NCBI RefSeq assembly: GCF_022664435.1
Contig: NZ_JAKREU010000006.1
Span: 1-64,000, forward strand
From: Sphingomonas panni
Lineage (GTDB): Bacteria > Pseudomonadota > Alphaproteobacteria > Sphingomonadales > Sphingomonadaceae
Direction: 5' to 3'
Length of the DNA: 64,000 nucleotides
The notes under the pieces were generated by a model, which worked only from the letters and a program-made list of their open reading frames with translations, made no database searches and had not been told where the DNA came from. Of the stretch, positions 54,925 through 63,245 are shown piece by piece (within the stretch, counting starts at the first letter, position 1; every line of letters starts with the position of its first letter). Made by a program: the position numbers and the translations under genes.

Positions 54925-56406
54925 ATGGGGCGAGCGTTCGACGAAATCTGGGGACAGGGCGGGCCGGATCATCCGCGCACCGACCTTGCGGCACTGGCAC
55001 GGTGGATGGGCGAGGTGCCTTCCCATGAGTTGAAGCGCCGCCTGCAGTCTGCCGAAGCGACCTTTCGCCAGCTGGGCATCACCTTCGCCGTCTATGGCGA
55101 CAGCGAGGCGGCGGAGCGGATCATTCCGTTCGATATCGTGCCCCGCGTGTTCATGGCCGACGAATGGGACCGGCTGTCGAAAGGGCTGATCCAGCGGACG
55201 CAGGCGATCAACGCATTCCTCGACGATATCTATGGCGAACGCCGCATCCTGAAGGCCGGGGTGCTGCCGCCCGACCTGATCTTCGGCAACAGCCAGTTCC
55301 GCCCGGAAATTGCGGGTATCCGCCCGCCGCACGGCGTCTGGGCGCATATCTGCGGCATCGATCTGGTGCGGACCGGGCCGGATGAATTCTTCGTGCTGGA
55401 GGATAACGCGCGCACGCCGTCGGGCGTGTCGTACATGCTGGAAAATCGCGAGGCGATGATCCGGCTGTGCCCCGAACTGTTCCGCAAGTTCCGCGTGGCG
55501 GCGGTCGACAGCTATCCCGACCGCCTGCTGGAGACGATGCGGTCGGTCGCACCGCCGGGTGCGGGGGCGCATCCGACCTGTGTCGTGCTGACGCCGGGGC
55601 ATTTCAATTCGGCCTATTACGAACACAGCTTCCTGGCCGATTCGATGGGCATCGAACTGGTCGAGCCGGCCGACCTGCTGGTCGACGACGATGTGGTATG
55701 GATGCAGACCATTGCCGGCCGGGTGCGGGTGGACGTCATCTATCGCCGGATCGACGACGACTTCATCGATCCGGTGGTATTCCGCCCCGACTCGCTCCTT
55801 GGCGTGCCCGGCCTGATCGGGGCGTATCGCGCCGGCAATGTCGCGTTGGTCAATGCGCCGGGCAACGGCATTGCCGATGACAAGGCGATCTACAGCTACA
55901 TGCCGGAAATCGTCCGCTTCTATGCGGAGAGCGAACCGCTGCTGCCCAATGTCGAGACATGGCGCTGCCGCGAGCCACAGGCGCTCCAATACGTCCTCGA
56001 CCATCTGGACGAGGTGGTGGTGAAGCTGGTCGACGGGTCGGGCGGATACGGGATGCTGGTCGGGCCGACCGCATCGAAAGCGGAGATCGAGGAGTTTCGC
56101 CGCGCGCTGATCGCCGAACCGCAGCGCTATATCGCGCAGCCGACGGTGGCACTGTCGACCGTCCCGACGCTGACCGAGGCGGGGCTGGCCCCGCGCCATG
56201 TCGATTTCCGTCCGTTCGTGCTGACCGGTGCGGAAACGGTGCAGGTGGTGCCCGGCGGGCTGACCCGGGTCGCGCTGAAGGAAGGATCGCTGGTCGTCAA
56301 TTCCAGCCAGGGGGGCGGGACCAAGGACAGTTTTGTGTTGCTGGACGACGGGCCGGTCCAGTCGCAATCGATGGGCGGCATGACCCAGTCGCAGGGAGGG
56401 CGCTGA
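54925..56406 (+). CDS. Circularly permuted ATP-grasp protein (DUF404/DUF407)
   Basis: The product has 493 residues. Family blocks are visible: ITFAVYGDSEAAERIIPFDI, HICGIDLVRTGPDEFFVLED, FIDPVVFRPDSLLGVPGLIG, NGIADDKAIYSYMPEIVRFY and VVVKLVDGSGGYGMLVGP. This is the circularly permuted ATP-grasp group that Iyer and Aravind placed in peptide or amide-bond-forming gene clusters. It probably activates a carboxylate with ATP and joins it to an amine. The substrate is unknown. It is followed after one base by the alpha-E gene and then by a transglutaminase-fold gene, so all three are one operon. Confidence 0.9.
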   Translation: MGRAFDEIWGQGGPDHPRTDLAALARWMGEVPSHELKRRLQSAEATFRQLGITFAVYGDSEAAERIIPFDIVPRVFMADEWDRLSKGLIQRTQAINAFLDDIYGERRILKAGVLPPDLIFGNSQFRPEIAGIRPPHGVWAHICGIDLVRTGPDEFFVLEDNARTPSGVSYMLENREAMIRLCPELFRKFRVAAVDSYPDRLLETMRSVAPPGAGAHPTCVVLTPGHFNSAYYEHSFLADSMGIELVEPADLLVDDDVVWMQTIAGRVRVDVIYRRIDDDFIDPVVFRPDSLLGVPGLIGAYRAGNVALVNAPGNGIADDKAIYSYMPEIVRFYAESEPLLPNVETWRCREPQALQYVLDHLDEVVVKLVDGSGGYGMLVGPTASKAEIEEFRRALIAEPQRYIAQPTVALSTVPTLTEAGLAPRHVDFRPFVLTGAETVQVVPGGLTRVALKEGSLVVNSSQGGGTKDSFVLLDDGPVQSQSMGGMTQSQGGR

Positions 56407-56407
56407 C

Positions 56408-57346
56408 ATGGCGATGCTTTCCCGAACCGCCGCCTCGCTCTATTGGCTGGGGCGCTATGTCGAGCGCGCCGACTTCCTCGCGCGATTGGTCGAGGCGACC
56501 GTACGGCTCGATGCGCTGTCGTCGCGCCCTGCCGGCGATGCCGCCTGGGCCAGTGCGCTGGCAGTCAGCTATACCGAGGACAGCTTCGCCGCGACGGGGC
56601 AAAGCGTCGGACAGGGATCGGTCGCGCGTTTCCTGACCTGCGACCGCAGCCATGCCGGGTCTATCCTGTGGTGCCTCGACGCCGCGCGCAACAATGCGAA
56701 GGCGGTGCGCACCGCACTGACCCGCGACGCATGGACCGCGATCAACCGTGCCTGGATCGTCTTCAACACGCCGCGCGGCGAGGAGGGCGAGGACATTCTG
56801 AACCTGGTCGAGGCGATCAAGGCCGAGGCGCGAGGGTTCGAAGGCGCGGTCCAGCGCATGATGAAGAACGAGGCGACGTGGTTCGTCCAGCTGGGGGCCG
56901 CGATCGAACGCGCCGACAACACCGCTCGGCTGATCGACGTCAAATATCATCTGTTGCTGCCCAAGGGCGAGCGAATCGGCGGCGCGATCGACCGCGACCA
57001 ATGGACGACGATCCTGCAGACGGTATCGGCCGTCACCGCCTATCGCTGGCTGTATAGCGAGGGGTTGAAGCCCGCCAATGTCATCGAACTGCTGTTGTCG
57101 CGGGGGGAAGTACCGCGCAGCCTGGCGGCCTGTGTCGACGAGACCGTCGAAATGCTCAACCTGCTCGGCAAGCGTACCGGCTTTCAGGGCGAGGCCGACC
57201 GCATGGCGCGCGCGCGGCTGGCACGGATGCAGAAGACACGGGCGCATGAGGTGATCGTCAGCGGTCTGCACGAGTATCTGACCGCCTTCATCCGGGAGAA
57301 TGCGATGCTCGACGCCGCCGTCGCCCGCCAGTTCCGCTTCATCTGA
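56408..57346 (+). CDS. Alpha-E domain protein (DUF403)
   Basis: The product has 312 residues. The conserved start is MLSRTAASLYWLGRYVERAD, typical of the alpha-E family, followed by an all-helical body (for example NTARLIDVKYHLLLPKGERI, with the conserved ERADNTARLIDVKYH). It always travels with circularly permuted ATP-grasp proteins, as here one base downstream of that gene. Its biochemical role is unknown. It may act as a scaffold or as an amide-bond-forming subunit. It ends overlapping the next gene start. Confidence 0.9.
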   Translation: MAMLSRTAASLYWLGRYVERADFLARLVEATVRLDALSSRPAGDAAWASALAVSYTEDSFAATGQSVGQGSVARFLTCDRSHAGSILWCLDAARNNAKAVRTALTRDAWTAINRAWIVFNTPRGEEGEDILNLVEAIKAEARGFEGAVQRMMKNEATWFVQLGAAIERADNTARLIDVKYHLLLPKGERIGGAIDRDQWTTILQTVSAVTAYRWLYSEGLKPANVIELLLSRGEVPRSLAACVDETVEMLNLLGKRTGFQGEADRMARARLARMQKTRAHEVIVSGLHEYLTAFIRENAMLDAAVARQFRFI

Positions 57347-58137
57347 TGCGGCTGTCGGTCCATCACGAAACCCGCTACCGCTTTACCGAGCCGCAGGCGC
57401 GGATCGTCCAGCTGCTGCGACTGTTCCCTGGCGACACCAGTCATCAGACGGTGGTGAACTGGCGCATCGACGTCGATTGCGACGCGCGGCTGCGCGAGGG
57501 GTTCGACGGGTACGGCAACATCACCCGGATGCTCTATGCGGAGGGGCCGGTCGAGACGCTGGTGCTGACGGTCTCGGGTGAGGCGTTGCTGACCGACCAT
57601 GACGGCCCGATCGAGGGGACGGATGAGCCATTTCCGCCCGAGCTGTTCCGGCGCGTGACGCCGCTGACCCGCGCCGATGCGCTGATCGAGGCGCTGGGGC
57701 AGGGCGACGACCTTGCCGCGATGACCGCGCTGGCCGCGGCGATCCATGCACGCTGGCCGCTCGACCGGCGGCCTTCGCCCGTGATACGCTCTGCGATCGA
57801 AGCGGTCGGCGATACACGGCTGGGACCGCGCGACATGGCGCAGATCTTCATCGCAGCGGCGCGGGCGCGCGGCGTGCCGGCGCGCTATGTGTCGGGATAT
57901 AGTCTGGCGGGCGACGACGAACGGCGCACGGCGGCACCCCATGCCTGGGCAGAGGCCTATGTCGCTGGTGGCTGGTATGCGTTCGATCCGGCGGCGGGCG
58001 GTCGGTCGGGACTGGACCATATCCGCGTGGCGGTCGCGCTGGACGCGGCGGGTGCCGCGCCGATCGCCGGGGTCAGGATGGGCGCGGGTGACGAGGAACT
58101 GGACGTCGACGTCCGGGTCGGTAGCGAAACGGAATAA
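57346..58137 (+). CDS. Transglutaminase-fold protein lacking the catalytic cysteine
   Basis: The product has 263 residues, starting at ATG 57346, which overlaps the alpha-E stop by one base. The N-terminal domain (about 1-90) begins MRLSVHHETRYRFTEPQARI, as in bacterial transglutaminases with the Bact_transglu_N part. In the core, the usual GVCQDFAH block is replaced by LGPRDMAQ just before IFIAAARARGVPARYVSGYS, putting Pro161 where the catalytic Cys should be. The His199 (PHAWAEAY) and Asp214 (YAFDPA) remain. The only other Cys is near residue 45, outside the core. The protein is therefore probably not a cysteine peptidase or transglutaminase. Confidence 0.88.
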   Translation: MRLSVHHETRYRFTEPQARIVQLLRLFPGDTSHQTVVNWRIDVDCDARLREGFDGYGNITRMLYAEGPVETLVLTVSGEALLTDHDGPIEGTDEPFPPELFRRVTPLTRADALIEALGQGDDLAAMTALAAAIHARWPLDRRPSPVIRSAIEAVGDTRLGPRDMAQIFIAAARARGVPARYVSGYSLAGDDERRTAAPHAWAEAYVAGGWYAFDPAAGGRSGLDHIRVAVALDAAGAAPIAGVRMGAGDEELDVDVRVGSETE

Positions 58138-58140
58138 GCG

Positions 58141-58264
58141 CCTCCCCGGCACGGGGAGGGGGACCAGCCGAAGGCTGGTGGAGGGGGCGCCCCGCAAGCG
58201 GAACGCTCTGGGCACCCGCCCCCACCACCGCTTTGCGGCGGTCCCCCTCCCCGTGCCGGGGAGG
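58141..58264. repeat. Mosaic inverted repeat, copy 1
   Basis: The outer arms 58141-58165 (CCTCCCCGGCACGGGGAGGG and following) and 58240-58264 are exact reverse complements over 25 bases. Inside are the hairpins ACCAGCC-GAA-GGCTGGT and CCGC-TTT-GCGG. It is the only feature in the gap between the transglutaminase-fold gene and the convergent pyruvate kinase gene and may terminate both. The second copy is at 61821. Confidence 0.85.
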
Positions 58265-58272
58265 AGTCGAAC

Positions 58273-59739
58273 TCAACCTTCGTGGCTGCCGTAGTTCTTC
58301 AATTCGTCGCCGACGATCTGCACGACGTGCAGCACGTTGGTCGATCCCGGCGTCCCGAACGGCACACCGGCGCACACGACCACGCGGTCACCCGCGCCGG
58401 CCATGTTGTGGCGCAGGACCATGCGCTTGGCCTTGGCCACCATTTCCTCGAACGATTCGACGTCGCGGGTATGGACGGCATGGACGCCCCACAGCAGGCC
58501 GAGGCGGCGGGCGGTATCGATCTGCGGCGTCAGCACCATGATCGGCACTGCGGGACGTTCGCGCGCGATGCGCCGCGCGGTCGAGCCGGACTTGGTGAAG
58601 CACAGGATCGCCTTCGCATCGACCGTGGCGGCGATGTTCTTCGCGGCTTCAGCCAGCGCGTCGGCGGTGGTCGGGTCGGGACGCAGCACGGTGAAGTGGA
58701 CGCGGTCGCCATGCGCCGGGTCGCGTTCGACGGCGTGCGAGATGTCGTTCATCATCGCCACCGATTCGACCGGCCAGCTGCCCGCCGCGCTTTCCGCCGA
58801 CAACATGATCGCGTCCGCCCCGTCATAGACGGCGGTCGCCACGTCCGACACTTCGGCGCGGGTCGGCGAGGGCGAGGTAATCATCGATTCGAGCATCTGC
58901 GTCGCGACGACGACCGGGCGGCCGAGGCGGCGGGCGGTCTCGACGATGCGCTTCTGCAGCGGCGGTACCGACTGGGGCGGCAGTTCGACGCCCAGGTCAC
59001 CACGCGCGACCATCACGCCATCGCACTGTTCGACGATCTCCTCCAGCCGCGCGACGGCGGAGGGCTTCTCGATCTTGGCGAGCAGTGCGGCGCGGCCCTG
59101 GATCAGCTTGCGCGCCTCGGCCAGATCCTCCGGGCGCTGCACGAACGACAGCGCGATCCAGTCGACGCCCTGATCGACCGCGAAGTGCAGGTCGGAAATA
59201 TCCTTGGGCGTCAGCGCCGCCATCGGCAGCACGACGTCGGGGACGTTCAGCCCCTTGGAGTTCGACAGCGCGCCGCCGACCACGACCTCGGTCACGATCT
59301 TGTCGTCGTCATGGTCGAGGACGCGGAGCACCAGCTTGCCGTCGTCCAGCAGCAGGCGCGCATCGCGAGCGATCGCGGCGAAGATTTCGGGATGCGGCAA
59401 CTGGACGCGATTCGCGTCGCCCGGTTCATCCGACCGGTCGAGCGTGAAGCGCTGTCCGGCTTCGAGCATCACGCGCCCTTCGGCGAAGCGGCCGACGCGC
59501 AGCTTCGGCCCCTGAAGGTCGGCGAGGATGGTGGTCGGACGGCCGAACTGCTTTTCCAGTCCGCGAATCGCCTGGATAACGGCGACCTTGGACTGCTGGT
59601 CGCCATGGCTCATATTGACGCGGAACGCGTCGGCGCCGGCTTCGAACAGCTTCGCGATCATTTCGGGCGTGTTGCTGGCGGGGCCGAGCGTGGCGAGGAC
59701 GCGAACCTTGCGCGAACGGGGGCTGATGGCCTTGGTCAT
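58273..59739 (-). CDS. pyk: Pyruvate kinase
   Basis: The product has 488 residues. It converts phosphoenolpyruvate and ADP to pyruvate and ATP. Typical blocks are ATLGPASNTPEMIAKLFEAG, FRVNMSHGD, ILADLQGPKLRVG, AKIEKPSAVARLEEIVEQCD, MVARGDLGVELP and MLSAESAAGSWPVESVAMMN. The C-terminal domain (about 355-488) is the regulatory fold. The gene is monocistronic, with the repeat at 58141-58264 between it and the ATP-grasp operon. The only other gene nearby on its 5' side is the divergent DUF1244 gene. Confidence 0.97.
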   Translation of the reverse strand: MTKAISPRSRKVRVLATLGPASNTPEMIAKLFEAGADAFRVNMSHGDQQSKVAVIQAIRGLEKQFGRPTTILADLQGPKLRVGRFAEGRVMLEAGQRFTLDRSDEPGDANRVQLPHPEIFAAIARDARLLLDDGKLVLRVLDHDDDKIVTEVVVGGALSNSKGLNVPDVVLPMAALTPKDISDLHFAVDQGVDWIALSFVQRPEDLAEARKLIQGRAALLAKIEKPSAVARLEEIVEQCDGVMVARGDLGVELPPQSVPPLQKRIVETARRLGRPVVVATQMLESMITSPSPTRAEVSDVATAVYDGADAIMLSAESAAGSWPVESVAMMNDISHAVERDPAHGDRVHFTVLRPDPTTADALAEAAKNIAATVDAKAILCFTKSGSTARRIARERPAVPIMVLTPQIDTARRLGLLWGVHAVHTRDVESFEEMVAKAKRMVLRHNMAGAGDRVVVCAGVPFGTPGSTNVLHVVQIVGDELKNYGSHEG

Positions 59740-59810
59740 GAAAGTCTCCGGGCTTTGCGCGCCTGCCTCTAAGGCTTATTCGTAAAGGTTCAACCTTGGA
59801 GCGGAAACTC

Positions 59811-60176
59811 ATGTCATCAATCGATTCCATCAGCGACGCGGCACAGGCCGCCGCGTTCCGCCGGCTGGTCCGCCACCTCCAGCATCGCACCGACGCGCAG
59901 AATGTCGACCTGATGGGACTGGCCGGTTTCTGCCGCAACTGCCTGGGCGACTGGCTGGGCGAGGCCGCCGGCGTGTCCAAGGACGAGGGGCGCGAGGCGG
60001 TGTACGGCATGCCCTACGCCCAGTGGAAGGCGACGCACCAGCAGCCCGCGACCCCCGAACAGATCGCCCGCATGGACGAGAGCGTGGCGAAGAACCGGAC
60101 CGATGCCGCGCTGGACGAGGCATTGGACGACAGCTTTCCGGCGAGCGACCCGCCGGCGATGACCGAACCCCGTTGA
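59811..60176 (+). CDS. DUF1244-family protein with SFPASDPPA tail
   Basis: The product has 121 residues from ATG 59811, with TTGGAG upstream. The DUF1244 core (about 10-85) has FRRLVRHLQHRTDAQNVDLM, then FCRNCLGDWLGEAA and EGREAVYGMPYAQWKATHQ. The C-terminus adds DEALDDSFPASDPPAMTEP, a short motif found at the ends of many small alphaproteobacterial proteins. The function of DUF1244 is unknown. It is likely a small soluble protein. A hairpin (60187-60215) follows. Confidence 0.88.
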   Translation: MSSIDSISDAAQAAAFRRLVRHLQHRTDAQNVDLMGLAGFCRNCLGDWLGEAAGVSKDEGREAVYGMPYAQWKATHQQPATPEQIARMDESVAKNRTDAALDEALDDSFPASDPPAMTEPR

Positions 60177-60186
60177 TCGGTTGAGG

Positions 60187-60215
60187 CGGGCGCGCGGATC
60201 GGCTAGGCGCGCCCG
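60187..60215 (+). terminator. Hairpin after the DUF1244 gene
   Basis: CGGGCGCGC (60187-60195) pairs exactly with GCGCGCCCG (60207-60215) around an 11-base loop. A short T-containing stretch follows. It separates the DUF1244 gene from gapR. Confidence 0.65.
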
Positions 60216-60249
60216 TTCACGAATTCTCGACCATCGTTAAGGGAACCCC

Positions 60250-60486
60250 ATGACCGACAACGTCTCGGCGGAACAGCTCCGCCTGCTCATCGAACGCATT
60301 GAGCGCCTCGAAGAGGAAAAGAAGGGCATCAGCGACGATATCAAGGACGTCTATGGCGAAGCCAAGTCGACCGGGTTCGACGTGAAGACGATGCGCACGA
60401 TCATCCGCCTGCGCCGCATGGAAAAGCATCACCGCGACGAAGCGGACATGCTGCTCGAAACCTACAAGCAGGCGCTCGGCATCTAA
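60250..60486 (+). CDS. gapR: GapR-like nucleoid protein (DUF2312)
   Basis: The product has 78 residues. It matches the GapR family: [20 protein letters not shown], then [20 protein letters not shown], then [20 protein letters not shown]. In Caulobacter GapR binds overtwisted DNA ahead of replication and transcription, and stimulates topoisomerases. The size and lack of any signal peptide agree. It lies 22 bases before the DUF1003 gene on the same strand. Confidence 0.92.
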   Translation: MTDNVSAEQLRLLIERIERLEEEKKGISDDIKDVYGEAKSTGFDVKTMRTIIRLRRMEKHHRDEADMLLETYKQALGI

Positions 60487-60508
60487 GACCGCATAAGGGG
60501 GCAGGGAC

Positions 60509-61042
60509 ATGGCCAGCGTCTTCCACTTCGCGACGCGCCTGCTGAAAGGGCATGGCGACCCGCAGGGGGAGGAAGAGGCGCATGTCCTTTCCGCGATCGA
60601 ACGCGGCACCCCGGTCACTCGCGATGCCGCCGACGAATCGGATGCGCGGTCGACCTTCGGCGACCGGCTGGCGGACCGGGTCGCGGCGGTCGGCGGGTCG
60701 TGGGGGTTCATCATCGCCTTTACGGCGGTGCTGCTGGGATGGATGCTGCTCAATTCCGACGTGCTGTCGCATTTCGGGCTGGCGTTCGATCCTTACCCCT
60801 ACATCTTTCTCAACCTGATGCTGTCGACGCTGGCCGCGATCCAGGCGCCGGTCATCATGATGAGCCAGAACCGGCAGTCGGAAAAGGACCGGCTGGCCGC
60901 GCGGCTGGACTATGAAACCAATTTGCGCGCAGAGATCGACATCCTCGCGCTGCACGCCAAGCTCGACACCGATGTGATCGACCGGCTCGCGGCGCTGGAG
61001 GCGAAGATCGACGCGCTGGCGCGAACCGCGCCCACCGCCTAA
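60509..61042 (+). CDS. DUF1003-family membrane protein
   Basis: The product has 177 residues. Two membrane segments are present: GSWGFIIAFTAVLLGWMLLN and PYPYIFLNLMLSTLAAIQAP. The conserved family sequences IQAPVIMMSQNRQSEKDRLA and ARLDYETNLRAEIDILALHA are typical of DUF1003. The function is unknown. It probably forms a small inner-membrane protein with cytoplasmic N- and C-terminal parts. It is likely co-transcribed with gapR and possibly yebC. Confidence 0.88.
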   Translation: MASVFHFATRLLKGHGDPQGEEEAHVLSAIERGTPVTRDAADESDARSTFGDRLADRVAAVGGSWGFIIAFTAVLLGWMLLNSDVLSHFGLAFDPYPYIFLNLMLSTLAAIQAPVIMMSQNRQSEKDRLAARLDYETNLRAEIDILALHAKLDTDVIDRLAALEAKIDALARTAPTA

Positions 61043-61070
61043 GAGCGGGCAGTAACCTGAAGAGGCACCG

Positions 61071-61814
61071 ATGGCAGGCCATAGCAAATTCAAGAACATC
61101 ATGCACCGCAAGGGTGCGCAGGATAAGAAGCGGTCGGGCATGTTTTCCAAGCTCAGCCGTGAAATCACCGTCGCGGCGAAGATGGGCCTGCCCGATCCCG
61201 ACATGAACCCGCGCCTGCGCGCGGCGATCAACGCCGCCAAGGCGCAGTCGATGCCCAAGGACAATATTCAGCGCGCGGTCGACAAGGCGTCGAAGGGCGA
61301 CATGGAGAATTACGAGGAAATCCGTTACGAAGGCTTCGGCCCGGCAGGGGTTTCGCTCATCATCGAGGCACTGTCCGACAACCGCAATCGCACCGCGACC
61401 AACGTGCGCACCGCCGTGTCGAAGAATGGTGGCAATCTCGGTACCGCCGGGTCCGTCAGCCACGGGTTCGATCGCGTTGGCCTCATCAACTATCCGGCCA
61501 AGGCGGGCGATGCCGAAAAGGTGTTCGAGGCGGCGCTGGAAGCTGGCGCCGAGGACGTGACGTCGAGCGAGGACGGTCACGAAATCTGGACCGCGCAAGG
61601 CGACCTGCATGAAGTCGCCAAGGCGCTGGAGCCGGTGCTGGGCGAGGCGGAAGGCGCCAAGCTCGCCTGGCGGCCGCAGACGATGGTGTCGGTCGGCGAA
61701 GACGATGCCGCGACGTTGTTCAAACTGCTCGACGCACTCGACGATGACGACGACGTCCAGACCGTCTGGGGCAACTACGAAGTGTCCGACGAGGTCATGG
61801 AGAAGCTGGGTTGA
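61071..61814 (+). CDS. YebC/PmpR-family transcriptional regulator
   Basis: The product has 247 residues and begins [20 protein letters not shown], the almost invariant start of this family. Blocks such as [20 protein letters not shown] and [20 protein letters not shown] fit. Proteins of this group bind DNA or help translate difficult sequences. In E. coli YebC sits near ruvC. Here two repeat elements lie between yebC and ruvC and between ruvC and ruvA, but the order yebC-ruvC-ruvA is retained. Confidence 0.95.
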   Translation: MAGHSKFKNIMHRKGAQDKKRSGMFSKLSREITVAAKMGLPDPDMNPRLRAAINAAKAQSMPKDNIQRAVDKASKGDMENYEEIRYEGFGPAGVSLIIEALSDNRNRTATNVRTAVSKNGGNLGTAGSVSHGFDRVGLINYPAKAGDAEKVFEAALEAGAEDVTSSEDGHEIWTAQGDLHEVAKALEPVLGEAEGAKLAWRPQTMVSVGEDDAATLFKLLDALDDDDDVQTVWGNYEVSDEVMEKLG

Positions 61815-61820
61815 GATTAA

Positions 61821-61956
61821 ATCCTCCCCAAGCTCGCTTGGGGAGGGGGACCAGCCGCAGGCTGGTGGAGGGGCCCGACGCGCCAGCGTCGGCTGCGCCG
61901 CCGCCCCCTCCACCACGCTTCGCGTGGTCCCCCTCCCCATCTGCGATGGGGAGGAT
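61821..61956. repeat. Mosaic inverted repeat, copy 2 (overlaps ruvC ribosome site)
   Basis: The layout is the same as copy 1 at 58141: outer arms ATCCTCCCC and GGGGAGGAT, hairpin ACCAGCC-GCA-GGCTGGT, and hairpin CCACG-CTT-CGTGG before GTCCCCCTCCCC. It fills the 148-base gap between yebC and ruvC. Its last bases (GGGGAGGAT, 61948-61956) serve as the Shine-Dalgarno sequence of ruvC at 61963. Confidence 0.85.
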
Positions 61957-61962
61957 TTTGGA

Positions 61963-62472
61963 GTGCTGATCCTCGGTCTCGACCCCGGTCTCGGCACCAC
62001 CGGCTGGGGCATGATCCGCGCCGATGGCAACCGCCTCAGCCACGTCGCCAACGGCCAGATTCGCACCGATCCGTCGATGCAGCTCCCCCGCCGCCTCGCG
62101 CTGCTGTTCGGCGCGCTGGGCGAGGTGATCCGCACCGAACGCCCCGACGGCGCGGCGGTGGAGGAAGTGCTTGGCAACAGCAACGCGCAATCGACCCTGA
62201 AGCTGGGGCAGGCACGCGGCGTCGTGCTGCTGTCCGCCTCGACGGCAGGCCTCGCCATTGGCGAGTATCACCCCAGCATCGTCAAGAAGGCGGTGGTCGG
62301 CACCGGCGGCGCGGACAAGAAGCAGATTCAGGCGATGGTCGGGCACCTGCTGCCCGGTGTGAAGCTGTCCGGCCCGGACGCGGCCGATGCGCTGGCGGTC
62401 GCGATCACCCACGCGCACCATCTGGCGAGCGCGCACGCGCGGGCACGGCGGTCGACGGGGATCGGAGCGTGA
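61963..62472 (+). CDS. ruvC: Holliday junction resolvase RuvC
   Basis: The product has 169 residues from GTG 61963. The ribosome site GGGGAGGA lies within the repeat at 61821-61956. The catalytic acids are visible: Asp7 in [11 protein letters not shown], Glu67 in [13 protein letters not shown], Asp139 and Asp142 in [14 protein letters not shown]. The long block [20 protein letters not shown] is typical. It cuts Holliday junctions processed by RuvAB during recombination and repair. The gene order yebC-ruvC-ruvA is usual. Confidence 0.97.
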   Translation: MLILGLDPGLGTTGWGMIRADGNRLSHVANGQIRTDPSMQLPRRLALLFGALGEVIRTERPDGAAVEEVLGNSNAQSTLKLGQARGVVLLSASTAGLAIGEYHPSIVKKAVVGTGGADKKQIQAMVGHLLPGVKLSGPDAADALAVAITHAHHLASAHARARRSTGIGA

Positions 62473-62494
62473 TCGTCGCTCGTCGCCACCATCT

Positions 62495-62586
62495 ACGTAC
62501 CCCGGCGAAGGCCGGGGTCCAGTTTGGTGTCATCGAAAATAGCAGGAACGGCCCGCAACTGAACCCCGGCCTCCGCCGGGGTACGT
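62495..62586. repeat. Paired-palindrome intergenic repeat, copy D
   Basis: The arm beginning ACGTACCCCGGCGAAGGCCG at 62495 is inverted at the end of the element, which finishes GGCCTCCGCCGGGGTACGT at 62586. The arms flank a roughly 35-base centre. It lies between ruvC and ruvA. Confidence 0.75.
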
Positions 62587-62626
62587 CGTGTGCGTGGATC
62601 GGTCTTCTCAAGCAGGCGAACCAACC

Positions 62627-63226
62627 ATGATCGCCCATCTCAAAGGCACATTGTCCGTTTCCGGTATCGACCATGCCGTCATCGACGTGAACGGCGTCGG
62701 CTATCTGGTCGGTGCGTCGTCGCGGACGTTGCAGGCGCTGGGGCCGGTCGGGGGTAGCGTCACGATCCATACCGAGATGTTGGTCGCCGAGGACTTCATC
62801 CGGCTGGTCGGGTTCGCCAGCGCCGACGAACGCGACTGGTTCCGGTTGCTGACCGGCGTGCAGGGCGTCGGCGCGCGTGTCGCGCTCGGCATCCTGTCGA
62901 CGCTCTCGCCCGAGGAAGTCCGCACCGCGATCGCGCGCGGCGACAAGGCCAGCATTGCCCGCGCCAACGGCGTCGGACCGAAACTCGCGCAGCGCATCGC
63001 CATGGAACTGAAGGACAAGGTCGGCGGCATTGCGATCGGTCCCGGTGCAGTCGCCCCGGCGGCAGGCGGCGAGGGGGTGGAGGGCGACGCGGTGTCGGCG
63101 TTGCTCAACCTCGGTTTCAAGCCAGCCGAAGCCGCCACGGCGGTCGGCAAGGCCGCGGAGGAACTGGGCAGCGGTGCCAGCCTCGATGCGCTGGTCCGGC
63201 TGGCGTTGCGCAAAGCGTCGCGTTGA
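62627..63226 (+). CDS. ruvA: Holliday junction branch migration protein RuvA
   Basis: The product has 199 residues from ATG 62627 ([20 protein letters not shown]). The N-terminal OB-fold has the [18 protein letters not shown] block. The two HhH motifs are [15 protein letters not shown] and [19 protein letters not shown]. The C-terminal domain (about 150-199, [20 protein letters not shown]) is the RuvB-contacting part. The lengths and order fit the family. It binds Holliday junctions and recruits RuvB, which probably lies beyond the window. Confidence 0.97.
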   Translation: MIAHLKGTLSVSGIDHAVIDVNGVGYLVGASSRTLQALGPVGGSVTIHTEMLVAEDFIRLVGFASADERDWFRLLTGVQGVGARVALGILSTLSPEEVRTAIARGDKASIARANGVGPKLAQRIAMELKDKVGGIAIGPGAVAPAAGGEGVEGDAVSALLNLGFKPAEAATAVGKAAEELGSGASLDALVRLALRKASR

Positions 63227-63245
63227 CCGGGTAAGGAGCATCGGC

